Shown here: piece by piece, positions 23,188 through 35,921 of the stretch
How positions within the stretch are numbered: the first letter of the stretch is position 1
Layout: every line of letters starts with the position of its first letter
DNA from: Agarophyton chilense
Taxonomy: Eukaryota > Rhodophyta > Florideophyceae > Gracilariales > Gracilariaceae
Direction of reading: 5' to 3'
DNA: 64,000 bases
Assembly: GCA_030374765.1 (NCBI GenBank)
Contig: JARGXX010000100.1
Span: forward strand, 682,001-746,000
The notes under the pieces: model-generated
What the model was told of the DNA's origin: nothing
Databases searched by the model: none
What the model saw: only the letters and a program-made list of their open reading frames with translations
Made by a program: the position numbers and the translations under genes

Positions 23188-26100
23188 TTGCTTCTCCTTG
23201 GTTCACACGGAAGGTGCACCTATAATCTCACATTTACCTTTTCTTTCGAGTTCGATTTCCGCATCGAACTCTCAATTGGGCGAACCAGATCCATACAGTA
23301 CTTCAACTCCGATTTGCTAATCGAAATGGACCAGATGCGACTTTGGAAAAAGGAGCGCAAGGGAGACTTCACGTTCTTCGCTAATATCATAGCTAACCTC
23401 GCAGCTCAAGGGCACGTTGTACAGTGGGAAACTTTGAAGCTAAAAAGAAAGCACTCAAAGTCTCCTGACACCAGAGTAACAACTGAAAACTCGAAATCGA
23501 AGTCACCCCAGAAGAAGAAATTTCGAAGGGGACGACGCATGAAAAAGCCCCACAATGTGGGAAACACGACCAAAGGAAAGGGCGCGATGGAGAAGAACTT
23601 CTTTGTTGGTTGGCACAAGCCATTTTTGAACAGGAAAGAATGTTCAGGAATACATCGGATCAGCAGATGCCCTGCCACCACGAAGGAGAAGAGACGCGAT
23701 CTCCTCGACCAGCATTTTAACAAGACGAGGAAAAAAGAGAAAAGTGCCAAGGCTGCTTGACTGCACTCTTCGGCCGACCCTGCCCCGGACGCAGAGGAAG
23801 GGAGGTACAAGATTTGTTTAAACGATATTGAAACGGTAGCCTGAGGAGACTCAGGTGCAGACTAATTTAACTTGCCATCTAATTTCTTCGCAACCATCAC
23901 TGCGAAGTACCCTGAGATCTTGCCGAAACAACTCGAGAGACCCATGACGCTGGGCACGGCAATCAAGTCGGACGACTCCAGATTACCGGTCACCTCGTCA
24001 AGGACAGCCAACCTAGACCTAACAATACTTTTCTCTCGTACACGAATCTCTGTGCGCATTCGAGGGGTACAGTTTCTATTAGCAGACTCTGAGATGCCTG
24101 AGCTACTCTTGGGCATACCATTGCTGAAGTCTATGGAGTTTGATTTTAATTAGCATTTACACCGCGTAGGGTCTCTTATCGACGGTAAGTCAGATGAAGA
24201 ACTGCAAGGAAGACACTGCAGGCTCTCTTCAGCGAAATATGGAGGCTTGAGTTACACAGACACAGAAAAATATCCCATCGAGCCCCCTGAGTGCCTGCAA
24301 GTAGGATTTGGAGGAAAGTTTACTGAGTCCATCGACAACGCGATACAGTCGGCGATTGAAAGCGCCAAGAAAAACGGTCTATCTGAAGGAGGCACCGAAA
24401 AGCTTCAAAAACTCTTGGACAACCACCGCAGTTGTTTTCGAATCAAGTTAGGACCAGATCATCCTGCCAATATGCCAACAAACTTGCGCCAAACGCCAAA
24501 CCATACCATTCTCCCCAACGACGATTATCAACAGCACAAAGAGTTTTTGTCAAGCACACTATTCATGAAATCGGGAAGATTGGCGTGGTTTACAAGCATG
24601 AACAGGAACGATGGGCATGCCCCGCACTCGTAGTCCCAAAGCCAGGCACTGACAGGCTCCATGTCACCGTTGACCTACGTGGAACAAACCCGAAGACATT
24701 ACCACTCCAGTCAGCGATTCCGCACTTAAAGTCAATGGTTCAGAACTGCGGAGGAAGAAAGTGTTTCGCAAACATCGATTTTAAACATCGCTGCTGGTAA
24801 ATTCCTTTGGACAAAGTATCTCAGGAGAGAATGTCAATTCAGACCCCGTTAGGTATTTACTCGCCAACCAGAACTCCACAGGCAGCACAGACTCCGGAAA
24901 TCACTTCCAATCCTTGACAAGGGAGAAGTTCGAATGAAAAGTAAATTGAATACTGCAATAGCTAGACGACTTCCTCATCCACCCCGAAAATGAAGAACAG
25001 CTTCATTCCGAAATCTCAGTATTCCTCGAAGTTTGCACGGAAACTGGGTTCAAGGTGAAACCTAAGAAGTCTTGTTTTTTCACGACGAAGGTAAAGTTCT
25101 GTGAAAGGATATTTTCATCAGAACGAGTCCAATTTGACCCAAGAAGCTTTGAGGTGTTGTTGGAAATGAAGCCCCCACAAACCGGGGACCAGTTGCAAGA
25201 ACTACTCTCCGCATCCAACTGGATGAGGATATCTTTTCCGGACTACGCTCGTATAGTAGAGCCACTCCATAAGCTTCTGGAAGAAGCATGCGAGAAAGCC
25301 GGAAAACGGACGAAAAAGGCCCTGAGAAGAGTGAAGCTTTCCTGAATCTGTGCACACTCCGAAGCTTTCGAGCGTGTCAAGCAGCATCCCGCACCTGCTA
25401 CAAAACTAGCACTTCCCAAACCAGGTTACAGTCTGTGTCATTTCACAGACGCTTTGGACACTCATTGGGAGTCAATCTTAACCAAGTGGCCAGTACAGGA
25501 GCAGAAGAAGCTAATGGACGAACTAACGCGCGAACCCTTGTGTTTTCTCTCCAGTTACTTCACGGGCTCTTCGGAAAGGTGGAATGTGCTAGAAAAGGAA
25601 GGATTCCCGATTGTAGAGTCCATGTGCGGACTGGACTACTTGAAGGTCGGACGGACAGAGTCAATTTGTTGCAACCATGTGAACCTCGTTCACATCTACG
25701 ACCCGTATGGCTGTACTTCTGGAATCGCGCGGAAAACAGCGAACAAGCTCACTCGCTGAAATTTGGAATTGAACGGGTTTCGATTCATATTCGAACATGT
25801 AGCTGAAGAGCGAAACGTGTGGGCCGACATGCTCACCAGATGGGCTGTCCAAACGAAGAACACTGTGCAGCCGTCTAGTGTGGGACGAATAAGAGCACTA
25901 ATGACAGCACCAATCAATCCCGGAGTCAATCAAGCATATGACTGGCCATCGCTGCAAGATATCATCGAATCTCAGCAGAAAAGTCGTGATTCACCCCCCA
26001 AGGGAGCTCACCGGACAGGTGGAGCTTTCCGATTGCCTGCAGGACAGATATGGATACCCGACGAAAACACGAAGCTAAAACTTCGGATCTTGATTGCAGC

Positions 26101-28450
26101 GTACACCGGAAGAGGAAGGCACAGAGCAGCCAACGCAACGAGAGAAACTGTTCTGAAACATTTCTAGTGGAATAATCGTAGGAGCCATACCAAGGATTTT
26201 ATACGGTCATGCTTCCACTTCATCGCAACTGAACCCGGAAACGTCGTCCTGAGGCCTCTAGACCATACTAGTGATGCCAGCAAACAAAACGAACTGCTTC
26301 ACTTCGACGTTTGCTACATCAAAAAAGGCGAAAAGGGCAAGTTATACGTTCTGATTGTAAAAGAAGATCTTCCTGGATGTATGTAGTTCAAAAGAACGAA
26401 GGACGCGGACGCTGAAACCGCCGCGGAGGCGTTTGTAGAATGGTTTACAAAATTCGGAGTGGCTATGTCGTGGATATCGGATCAATAAAGCCATTTCAAG
26501 AACAAGTTGTTCAATCTTTTGGCTCTAAAGCTGGAGGTAAACCAACACTTTACACTTCCTTACTACCCGTGGAGCAATGGATCGGTCGAAGGTCTATGCC
26601 CCGAGTTGCTGAGAGCCACCTCAGCAAATTTCTCCGAGTTCCAGCTTCCGCATTCCGCCTGGCCGACTGTCTTGCCAGTAGTCCAGTCAGCATTGAACAG
26701 AGCTCCAACGAAGAAGCTTCATGGAAAATGGCCTCTTACGGTATTCACAGGATTAACACAGAACTCCCCATTCTCCGTCATCCTACGAAGTCAGGAGGAA
26801 GTATCGACTGTCAACGACATCGATAGCGAACGAACGATGGCCCTCCTGTAAATCAAGAAGATGCAAACGGCCCTCGAAATAAACATCGCACCTACTCAGA
26901 ACGTGTGCAGAAGCAAAGAAAATCTTCTATCGAGGCGCACAACCGTCAAACCTGTATCAGTCCTATCGTCTTCACAGAAGGCGACTACGTACTGAAAGCC
27001 GTTCTACATAAACATATCCGTTCAAAAAAGAGCCTCCGGTGGCAAGGACCGCTTCTGGTAACAGCTTGCAGAGGCCAATTCATTTTTGAAGTAGAAAACC
27101 TCCTCAATTCTCAGAAGGAACTGGTGCACGGCAGAAGATTCATGCGTTTCTAGAACAAGGACTTTTAAGTTTCAAAAGAGATCAAAGAACATTTATCTTA
27201 TCAACAAAACGAGCATCTGTTGATCGAAGACTTCGAAGATATTAGACGCCGCAATAATCCGATAGAGCTACTGGTCAAGTTGTCTGGGTTTGCATAGGAC
27301 GAGGCAGACTGGGTTACTATTGAATCGCTCAGAAAGTGTAACGCAATGCGCTACTCGGGATACCAGCCGCGGGTGGCGAGAGCTACGCACAGGCAGAGCC
27401 TGGAAAGCCGGGTTCGGCTATCTGGCACTAGAGTCCGCAACGACTCAAGAGAGGCGTCGTCTCACAGGCGAGGAGTGTCGACTAGACACAGACTCCTATC
27501 GTTCCACAGTAGCTCTTGGCGTCCGGAAGACGTGCTTTGAGTGGTGTCGATCCGACACGAACCGAAGTGATCGGCCTGGATATACGCCGCGTATGACGAG
27601 TAGCCGGGGCGAGCCCCGGCATGGTACCAGAGCCCGGACGAGCTCCACGACCCTAACGTCGGCAACGACGCACCAACCACTTCACCCAACGGGTGGCGAT
27701 AACAAAGCAGGGCAAGCCCTGAAATTGTACCAGCGCTCAGACGAGAGCGTCTGCTTGGCTATGCCGACTGGCGCCATAAAGTGGTAATCACTCACACCCA
27801 ACGGGTGACGATAGAAAAGCAGGGCAAGCCCTGGGATTGAACCAGCGCCCAGACGAATGCGCCTGCCTGGCTTTACCAGCTGCACCTGGAAGTGATACTC
27901 ACTTATCCGAGGCTCCCGATCCACACCTCGGTATCCAACGGATACGGGTCTACAATCTGCTTGGGCAGTAGAACTGCCAGCGGTCCAATAGACCGAGCGA
28001 AAGTGCAATGCGCCACGCGGCGACCGATGGCCGTGAGGGCAAGGACTGGACGGGGAATACTCGATACGCTAAAACGCGAGAGATACCTCTGCAGCAGTTG
28101 ATCAGACTGCTGCCTGTCTTGTCGGCGTCGACTGGGAACGAAGGTCTGATAACCTTATAGTCTCAAGACACGAACTAGTAGTTCGGAGGCGTCTCTCAAC
28201 TCTTGGACTTTACTTCGGTCTAGCCCCCGGCGACCCGGCGCTCAAGTACCGCCGGCCGCTTAGCAGTTAGCCATTACGATAGATTACAACTAATAAGTAC
28301 AATTAAAAATTACAAGGCAGCAGTGCAGAGCACTGTATGGTGCCAACCACACGAACTAGCTGCCGGCCATTTCCACACGTATGACACCTAGCGCCATGCA
28401 CGGTATTCCATCCTGGCAGTAAGCCAGCTATTACGGCGTCGTCACTGCTT
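23188..28450 (+). mobile_element. Ty3/Gypsy fossil G3
   Basis: In order on the plus strand: gag C-terminus with a very basic tail (23188-23760), a DSGAD protease start near 23850 with LLLGIPLL near 24110, RT N-terminal part (24430-24800, VVPKPGTDRLHVTVDLRG), thumb and connection (25055-25345), RNase H (VWADMLTRW near 25825), integrase zinc region (25900-26167), integrase core ending with YYPWSNGSVEGLCPELLRA near 26560, a C-terminal segment (26905-27153) and a chromodomain-like end near 27260-27340. The rest to about 28450 is non-coding 3' sequence with tandem modules. No LTR pair was found, so both ends are uncertain. About ten breaks; old. Confidence 0.82.
27590..27910 (+). repeat. Imperfect tandem hairpin-rich modules at the 3' end of G3
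   Basis: Two clear units of about 112 bp start at about 27683 and 27795. Each begins CACCCAACGGGTG, then GGGCAAGCCCT, then ACCAGCGC.CAGACGA. A weaker related unit precedes them near 27600 (GGGGCGAGCCCC and CCAGAGCCCGGACGAGC). Each module contains short GC-rich self-complementary stretches, so the transcript would fold into a row of small hairpins. They lie downstream of the G3 chromodomain. Function unknown. Confidence 0.65.
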
Positions 28451-28790
28451 AGTGTAAGGAGGTCGGAGGAGGGTGGCTACTTGTCCTCAATAAGGGCCCG
28501 GCGCGTTGCGTCACAGAAAGGACTTATCCAAGCTTTTACAGGAGTACTTGGATGAAACGAAAAAGTTTGGTACAAGGAGAAAGCGCAATTCGATCGCTGC
28601 CATCGAAGACAATAACCAAACAAATGTTTCGGCTATGGCGGATTGTTTAAGGCTACACATGATAGAGATTTCGAGATTTGTCATCGCTCCCAAACGGCCT
28701 AGGTGTATTAGGTAGTAGTCTATAAGTAGTACCATCATATCTCAAAGAAGTCGGATTACAGCAGCCCAAAGAGGCAGGAGCCGCTTTGGG
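28451..28790. other. Short unassigned stretch right of G3
   Basis: A plus-strand frame at 28506-28715 (Lys-rich, no recognisable domain) lies here. No LTR edge, repeat or RNA gene is visible. It may belong to the end of G3 or to the neighbouring gag remnant. Confidence 0.3.
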
Positions 28791-29640
28791 CATCTGCCCG
28801 AACTCGGCAGCATAAAAGCACGGACCCAATGCAGACATCGGAGCCGGAGGCATCCTTGGCCGGACTTCCAAGGTCTTTGCGCCTATTCTCTCTTCCCGCA
28901 CGATAACGCTACGCGTAGACTGCAGTACCCGTATCGATCAACACTTAGCTTTCCAATGAGCATTGCTACTTGAAACCACTGACCAACCAGAGCCCTTTCT
29001 TGTCTTCAAATATGCCTGCTAGAAACTGTATTTAGACTTCTCACCTTCAATCCAGTGTTTAGCGGTGGCCACATCACGCACGAACATGAAAACATCTGAC
29101 AAAACAATGTCCGTTCTTGGTTACTCGCGTGGGAGTTCATTGCGGAACTCGTGCTTGTACGCCAAAGGCACACTCATGAAAAACTAGACATATGCCTCTT
29201 GCAGAGAGGTGCCATTAAAGTTGATCAGCTTCTTAAATCTCTTAACATATCCATGAACCTCTGAGGGAGTTGTACTGATCTTCAGCTCGGCCACGTAGAG
29301 AATACGGTAGCGCAATGTGAACTTGACGCTCATTTAAACAAAATTAGTCGGCTTCCGCAACAAGGCGTAGAAGAAAATCAAGCACCAAGATGAGTTTGTC
29401 TCCGGAAAAGAAATAGTTACGAAGAGAAAGCGTCATATGCTTTATTCAGTCCTTCAACTTACCAGTGCCTCGGAATGTGTAATCCACTGAAAAGATTTCC
29501 AGCCGATAATATCGGTATGATACCAGTTTTTGTAATGGGATATGGTGCACTTCAGTTCCTTCAAACTAATTTATTTTCTTCTTTTAGTACATGGAAGAAC
29601 TACACCTTGGGTGGCAGAATACCGTTTAGAACGAGAAGAG
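28790..29640 (-). mobile_element. Minus-strand gag remnant, Ty3/Gypsy-like
   Basis: Read on the minus strand, neighbouring frames show a retroelement capsid pattern: YFFSGDKLILVLDFL near 29410, ALPYSLRGRAEDQYNS near 29320, and VHGYVKRFKKLINF near 29250. This F-x-G-D ... L-x-G-x-A series is typical of the gag capsid of Gypsy elements. No protease or polymerase follows in the same orientation, so it is an isolated, broken piece of an old copy. Confidence 0.5.
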
Positions 29641-32600
29641 TGCCTTCGATGACCACCACTAGATGTGGAATCTGATGAGAAAGACCCATTCGAATGCTGA
29701 GAGTTCCGAAAGCCCAGTAGGAATCCAAAGAATCGAAATCGTAAATGTTTTGCTTCTTACGTCTTCGGCAGTTCTCACCCTTTTTCTAATGCCTTTCATT
29801 TTTCTAAACAGATATCGTTATCGCTTAGACGTTATCACCCACCATGATGTTTTGATCTAAGGTATGGATACGAAAACTCAGACGATCAAATCGGGTTTCA
29901 ACGTTCTAAACGTAGGCAACTGGTCTACCGAAACATTCTAACAATTTGTTGATATTCCTCCGTACAAAACTGATCTATTCGGACAAATCCTTTACAAGAG
30001 AGCTATCGAACCTGACACGGAGGACTTCAAACTCCTCCATCGCGGCATTATGGGCATCGCATATATCGGCGAACTGCTTTTGCGGGTCGGCATTGTTTTC
30101 AATACCCGATTCTCTTTAATGTAGTATAGTGAGCTGCACTGATGAGGTATTTATGCCACGTGGTGGACCTGGATGGTTGACGGCATGCGCCGTGTACTGC
30201 AATAGTTTAATTACCAATTAGCTTAGCTTTTCGCTAGTTTAGTATTATTTAGATAAGAGTAAGTAGATAGATAGGTGCGCCTCAATTAACACTACTCGTG
30301 GATACGTGGCGAAGAGCTCGACCGTAGGTTGGGTGGGGGATGAGATATATCTTCACCTAGCATGGCCACCTTTGTTACTTTTGAAAAGACAAGCACCCAC
30401 TAAAATACTTTTACGACTTTGGTTTCAAAATTTGACCATAAAGGTAAGACTAGTGTCCTTACGATTTTCGAGACCCGCGAGCTCTGTTCATCATCGTCTA
30501 CTACCAACATGGTCTCATCGAGCCCGCCGTTCCTATTTCAGCTTTTCAATGCCTGGGGCTGCCACACCTTACAGGTATGGTTAATCTTCTTCGCTATGCC
30601 TAGCAATATTCCCGCTCGCTAGAAAAAATAGGTCTTAAACCCCTCGCTACCGTTCTGGTTTGTGTTCCACTTACTGGAGCGTAGCGCAACCTGCGAATAT
30701 GTGCGTGTCTACGGCAGAATCCGATATCTTTCCAGTGATTAGTTTTGCAAACAACGCTATCAACGGTGGATTTAGATTCGAAAAGAAAACCTTGCTCTTG
30801 CCTTTGGATTCAGAGGAAACTTCGGTAGCGAAGCCAGCAACGAATACAGCAACGAAGTTCTTTGAAGAACGGAAAACTGCGGCTGAGATCACGTCGTGGA
30901 CGGAACAGCTCCACGTTTGGGCGGGATCGAAACCCGACGTCTGTCGTGACATACTGTACAATTCTATCGGTACCTGGGTAACCAAATTTCTCTACAGAAA
31001 GCAAACACTCCACGAAATCGGAAACAAAATCTCAAAGAGCTCTTACACGCGAGTGTAATGACTAATACTGGCTTACTTTCTTATAAGTCGGGAGAAACTT
31101 TTATGGGGCAAAGTCAAGAGGTGAAACAACACCAATATGTTTGGTATCTTTCTCTGAGGGTGGTTGCTCAGCATCGGAGCCTTACCAGGGATGCAGATGG
31201 TAATTGGGGTGCAAGCCCGAGGCTGTCCGGGATAAAAAGCGAAAAGAGTGGGTTGGAAGACGTCACGCCAATAGTATTGATGTAATAAGGGTCACATACC
31301 AAAAGAGTGGGAAAAAGGGAAATCGGGTACACGCATTAGAGCAAACTAATCGTAGGGCACGGTGTTCTAAGCAAAAGCAATTGAAAAATTCTTTGCAGGG
31401 GCATTAAAACGTAAGAAATAATAATCAGGCACCAGCAGCGGTGGTACGTATTTGAAAGAAGCGGAGTAGATAAGTACACTGCGGATAACACCGCACAACC
31501 TCAGAAAATAGTCGTGGCACGCGGAAGCACAAAATACGTAGAGCCACAAGAACCCGGTTGGAGAAGAATTACTATAGGACAAGGCGAGATCGCCGAGCCA
31601 GTATGTAGTGTAGACTACTACGGTAAACATTCTAACTTAAATTATGCAGAAAATAAAATTTAGAACAAACCAAATGGTGGGCGCACACGTGTACACCTCT
31701 CGTTCACAAACAGTCCGTCGGACAATGATGCTTCCTAATAGAGACAAGGCTCATAACACGTCGAAGCGGTAAAACTGCCGAAGTTGTATGAACCCACTTC
31801 AAGAAGGTTTAATTTTACCTGTTCTCTTCCAATAGCACGCAAAGGATCTTCTGAAGAATCTCGTAGAACCATGTGCAGAACTCAGCACACATAGAGAAAA
31901 AAACAGAGGCAGATGAATTCCAATGCCCCAAAAAGCGTACCAAGCATTGGACAGGTTTCGAAATGAAGAAAAAAGACATTTTAGTTCAAGTAGGGCTATT
32001 TTTGAGCAGCATGCAGACAAAACAAGAGTAGCGCTGACGATGGCGCGCGCATCCCAGTGTTTGGATTTCTTCTTCATCAGTAGTGGGCGGCATGACGGCA
32101 GTGAGTCGATCAATCAGAGCCATAAGATCCTGTTGCATAGAAACATACATTACGAACACTTCCCTGACGTTGGATTGTAGTTTCTATTCAACCGTCTCCT
32201 GGTGAGAAAGCCAAGCGTTGCGAATGCCTTTCTACGAAACATTTTTTACCTTTCCGTCTGGCCTATCGCGCATGGTCTGTGCATTGTCTGTAGCGTACGG
32301 AAGACGGACAAACGAGAGCAAGAGTTTGGACAAAAATACGACAGACCAAATGAAGCATTCATTCAGTTAGACAAAAGCTACTTAAACTGACGGCGCTTAA
32401 TGCACCCTCACTTAACAGTGTTTGTGCTGCGGTCTGCCGTATCGAATAATGGCGCAAGACGGATCGGTGGTAAGCGGTGAAAACGCCGCAAGGAGAAGTG
32501 TTGAAAGATCTTGACACGGTGTTCGTGCTTAACAAGCGGAAGTTTTATTCTGCGATTGTTCATTGCGACGTGCGAAAACAGTGATACTTGGATGAAGGTC

Positions 32601-33234
32601 ATGAGTTTGGGAACAGCGACGGCGTACGCGGCACAGACAGCGCCGCGTCGGGCAGTGCCATGGGGCGTGGCACGTGGCTGTGATTTGGTGTCTCTCAATT
32701 CCTATTGGTTGTGCGACAAATCACAAGGCTACAATTTGCACCCCGTGTAGAATACCCCCCCTCCACTGAGTACATCATGTAACCTATTCTACTGTTCATT
32801 CTCACTGTAACGTATGTAACAGAATGTAAACTGGATTAGAATTCAAAGGAGAGTATTTCTTTTTTTTGCGGTATACAAAAATCTAATATTGCGGATATCT
32901 TATAGGTAGGCTTCAGGTCGCTTTATATATCGGGTAGCGGTTTTTGGGAATGAAACGTGTCCACGGCGCTATGCTCTCTATAACCTAGCGCTGTGTTACA
33001 GGTAGCCTAATGTCCAAAAGACTGGGGCAACTGTTCGAAATTAATTGCTTTTTCTAAAGATAGTTCTGTTTCATATACAGCCCCACAACGATTCTTTCCA
33101 GAATATCTTTGTTTTTTCAAGGTCAAAACACGGAAAGAATTCCGAACATAATGCTTTATTACCGAGCGAATGCGTAGGTAATTTTATTTCCGAGTGAAAC
33201 AATCCAAGACGCCTCTACATGGTCGGTTTGAAAC
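29641..33234. other. 3.6-kb stretch without an assignable gene
   Basis: Several frames of 60-130 codons on both strands (for example 30660-31058 plus and 31799-32113 minus) show no domain that I recognise and no consistent partner frames. 30160-30310 reads like retroelement leader or LTR sequence by composition, but no second copy is present. 32750-33230 is AT-rich. Probably mixed old repeat debris. Confidence 0.4.
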
Positions 33235-34270
33235 TTATCTCCACCTCCTCGCGGTGCCGACCGGGCAGTATTAACTGGCTAACGGAGAAAGTCAAGGAGT
33301 GATCCTTGGTGTGTGTGAAATCAGATGCTATTAAGCAGATGTTTTCAGTTGCGATTTCTGACGCTAATAAGCGAAAGAACTCGAATTAGTGGGAAGGGTG
33401 GGACTGCCAGTGTGATGGGGGGAATACCCCACGAGCACGACCAGTTTTAGAGACTATATTGATGACTAAGTTATGAAAGACTGCGAGTGTGATGAGGACG
33501 AAACTATATGCCTCGGGCACAACCGGAATTGATTAGGCGTCATGTAGAATCTACAATCTTAAATAATGTCACCTTTTTCACATTTCCGTCGCGGTGAGGC
33601 CCGAGAAGGTTTTTTAAGCTGTAAGGGTGAGTTGCCGAGGGGGATTAATTAGTCAAGAAGATACGGGCCGGATTGAATCTTATCTCCACCTCCTCGCGGT
33701 GCCGGCCGGGCAGTATTAACGTTCTAATGGAGAAAGTCAAGGAGTGATCCTTGGTGGGTATGAAATCAGATGCTATTAAGCAGATGTTTTCAGTTGCGAT
33801 TTCTGACGCTAATAAGCGGAAGAATTCAAATTAGTGGGAAAGGTGGGACTGCAAGTGTGATGGGGGGAATACCCCACGAGCACGACCAGTTTTAGAGATT
33901 ATATTGATGACTAAGTTATGAAAGACTGCGAGTGTGATGAGGACGAAACTATATGCCTCGGGCACAACCGGAATTGATTAGGCGTCATGTAGAATCTACA
34001 ATCTTAAATAATGTCACCTTTCTCACATTTCCGTCGCGGTGAGGCCCGAGAAGGTTTTTTAAGCTGTAAGGGTGAGTTGCCGAGGGGGATTAATTAGTCA
34101 AGAAGATACGGGACGGATTGAATCTTATCTCCACCTCCTCGCGGTGCCGGCCGGGCAGTATTAACGTTCTAATGGAGAAAGTCAAGGAGTGATCCTTGGT
34201 GGGTATGAAATCAGATGCTATTAAGCAGATGTTTTCAATCACGATTTCTGACGCTAGTAAGCGAAAGAAT
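33235..34270 (+). repeat. Tandem array of a 444-bp repeat, about 2.3 copies
   Basis: Units begin with CTTATCTCCACCTCCTCGCG at 33235, 33679 and 34124. The first two are complete (444 bp each) and nearly identical; the third stops near 34270, after about 150 bp, where sequence unique to the downstream element begins. Each unit contains two related sub-blocks starting ACTGC.AGTGTGATG, about 85 bp apart. The array lies directly upstream of the DIRS-like element. Tandem or split direct repeats at the ends are known from tyrosine-recombinase retroelements, so the array is probably the terminal repeat of that element. Confidence 0.85.
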
Positions 34271-34362
34271 TCAAATTTTGCAGTTCTGGTCAGGAGTTTG
34301 GAATTTTTCTGAATATTCTGGCTGGGCTGCGGAGAAGAATTTTATCTTCTCTGTGTGGGTGA

Positions 34363-34458
34363 GTCCTGAGAGAGGTAAAAGAAGTCGTTGGTGCTGTTTG
34401 TTTGTGTCTTGTTGTCTGTGTGTGTTGTTGCGGGTTGATTGGAGAACTCTCTCAGGAC
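34363..34458. repeat. 12-bp perfect inverted repeat in the DIRS-like leader
   Basis: GTCCTGAGAGAG at 34363-34374 and its exact reverse complement at 34447-34458 are separated by 72 bases, which are rich in G and T. In RNA this would close a large stem-loop about 230 bases before the gag-like frame. Confidence 0.7.
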
Positions 34459-34691
34459 TGTTTTCCTCCTTCAATCCACATAGATACCACACGTGGACAC
34501 ATGGACACGACGGACAGCTGTAAGAAAAGACTTGGGGATTTTGGCAATCACAAGGTCCGACCATGTACCACTAGGGTAATTCCTAGGGGTCTGGCGGATA
34601 CGAGGCCTAGACCTAGTTTCCACTAGTATGGGGGTCAGGTGACGGCTGGACCTTTTTAGGTTACGCGCTCAGTCGGGAGCAGCCCTCCTTA

Positions 34692-35744
34692 ATGCGCAAG
34701 CCTCTGCTATGGGTTAAAGTAGCCTGCTGGTTGGCTTGGGTCTGCCTTCCGGAGCAGTATAGACCTGCTACAAACAAAGATAAAACTTTGTGCTCTGTCC
34801 TGGCGAAAGCCATCAAGGGCAAGGGCGGCAGTGCCCTGAAATTGTTCAGGGAGAAATTCGGGGCGAATGCGTCCGAATATTTGGGAGAGAGACCGACTAG
34901 TAGGCGTGCCCTGCTTGAGGCTCTCAGAAAGGAATTGACGGGGATCCCAAAAGAGGGAGATTTCAATGATCTCTTATGGGGAATCCAAGATGGGACATAC
35001 CCAATGAGTGTTGCCGGCAAAGACGACAGAACCGGACAGGCTCCTGGTGGATCGAGTGGTTCAAAAAGGCAAAAAGACAGTGACGAGGAAGATGAGAGCG
35101 GCGACGAGTACTCTGATAGCTCTGAGGCTGGGGAGGCTCCGAAGACGCTCAAGGAACCTGAATCGCTTGGTGCTTTATTGTCGGCCATTTCTGCTTTGCA
35201 GAAAGGGCAGGCGAAGATGCTCAAAAAGCAAGGAGCGCTGGAAGGGGAAATCAAGCGTCTGAAGGGGAAGCAGCGTTTTGGCGGCCGTGATCTAGCGAAG
35301 GATTTGGATAGAGCTTTAGCTGAAGGAGGGTTTGACGGCCCGGACTTTGGTGGGAGCTCTTCTGATTCGGAGCCGGAGGCCGATACAGATGTGGCTACAA
35401 GCGAGAATAAGGAGAGCAACAAAAAGTTCTTCGAGAAGTTTGCAGCTCGCCCTTTCCCGGAACAGTCTTTGCAGGTAGATCTCTTGTTGGGGGAGAATAT
35501 GCTCCGCAAAGCACTCACGAACTACCCGACGGTGTCGGCGTGGGTGGAGGCTCGGCGTCTGACAAATCTTCGAAGCAAGCGAGAGGCAGCAAGTCTTGCC
35601 AAAATAGTAGACTGTATCATTGGATCGTTTGGGATCATGAGAGCCCGGCGTGAATTGGCAGTTGAAGTCGCTCTACGGCGTTTGGCAGCCGTCATTATGG
35701 CGGAGAACTCAGGCAACTGGGATGCTGCTCGCGAGCTAGAGTAG
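34692..35744 (+). pseudogene. Gag-like frame of the DIRS-like element
   Basis: 350 codons. An N-terminal helical region is followed by a very acidic Ser/Asp/Glu stretch (DSDEEDESGDEYSDSSEAG, near residues 135-153), a coiled-coil segment around residues 165-200 with basic end (KRLKGKQRFGGRDL), and a helical C-terminal half. It has no zinc knuckle or catalytic motif. Its place before the polymerase trace and the recombinase suggests the structural protein of the element. Belongs to the fossil. Confidence 0.5.
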
Positions 35745-35921
35745 GATGACAACGAGCTAGTCCCGGAGAAATATCGACGAAGGCTGCATACATCTGCAAA
35801 ATTACGTCGTCAACTCGCGGGGCGCTCCCAAAAAGATAAGTCTGTCCCGGGTGGCGGGGAGACGAATTAGGGAGTTCATTTAATAAAACAACAACAACAG
35901 CAACTCGGGGGATTTGGGGTA

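Noticed and set aside
27590-27910. CRISPR-like array
   Set aside because: Units are about 112 bp, imperfect and adjacent, with no spacers; this is a retroelement 3' region.
30915-30940. T-arm-like word GGGATCGAAACCC
   Set aside because: No D-arm, anticodon arm or acceptor stem around it, so not a tRNA gene.
33481-33510. Hammerhead-ribozyme-like words (TGATGAGGACGAAAC) in the 444-bp repeats
   Set aside because: The leading C of the CTGATGA box is G, there is no real stem II, and no complementary stem I strand follows a cleavage triplet.
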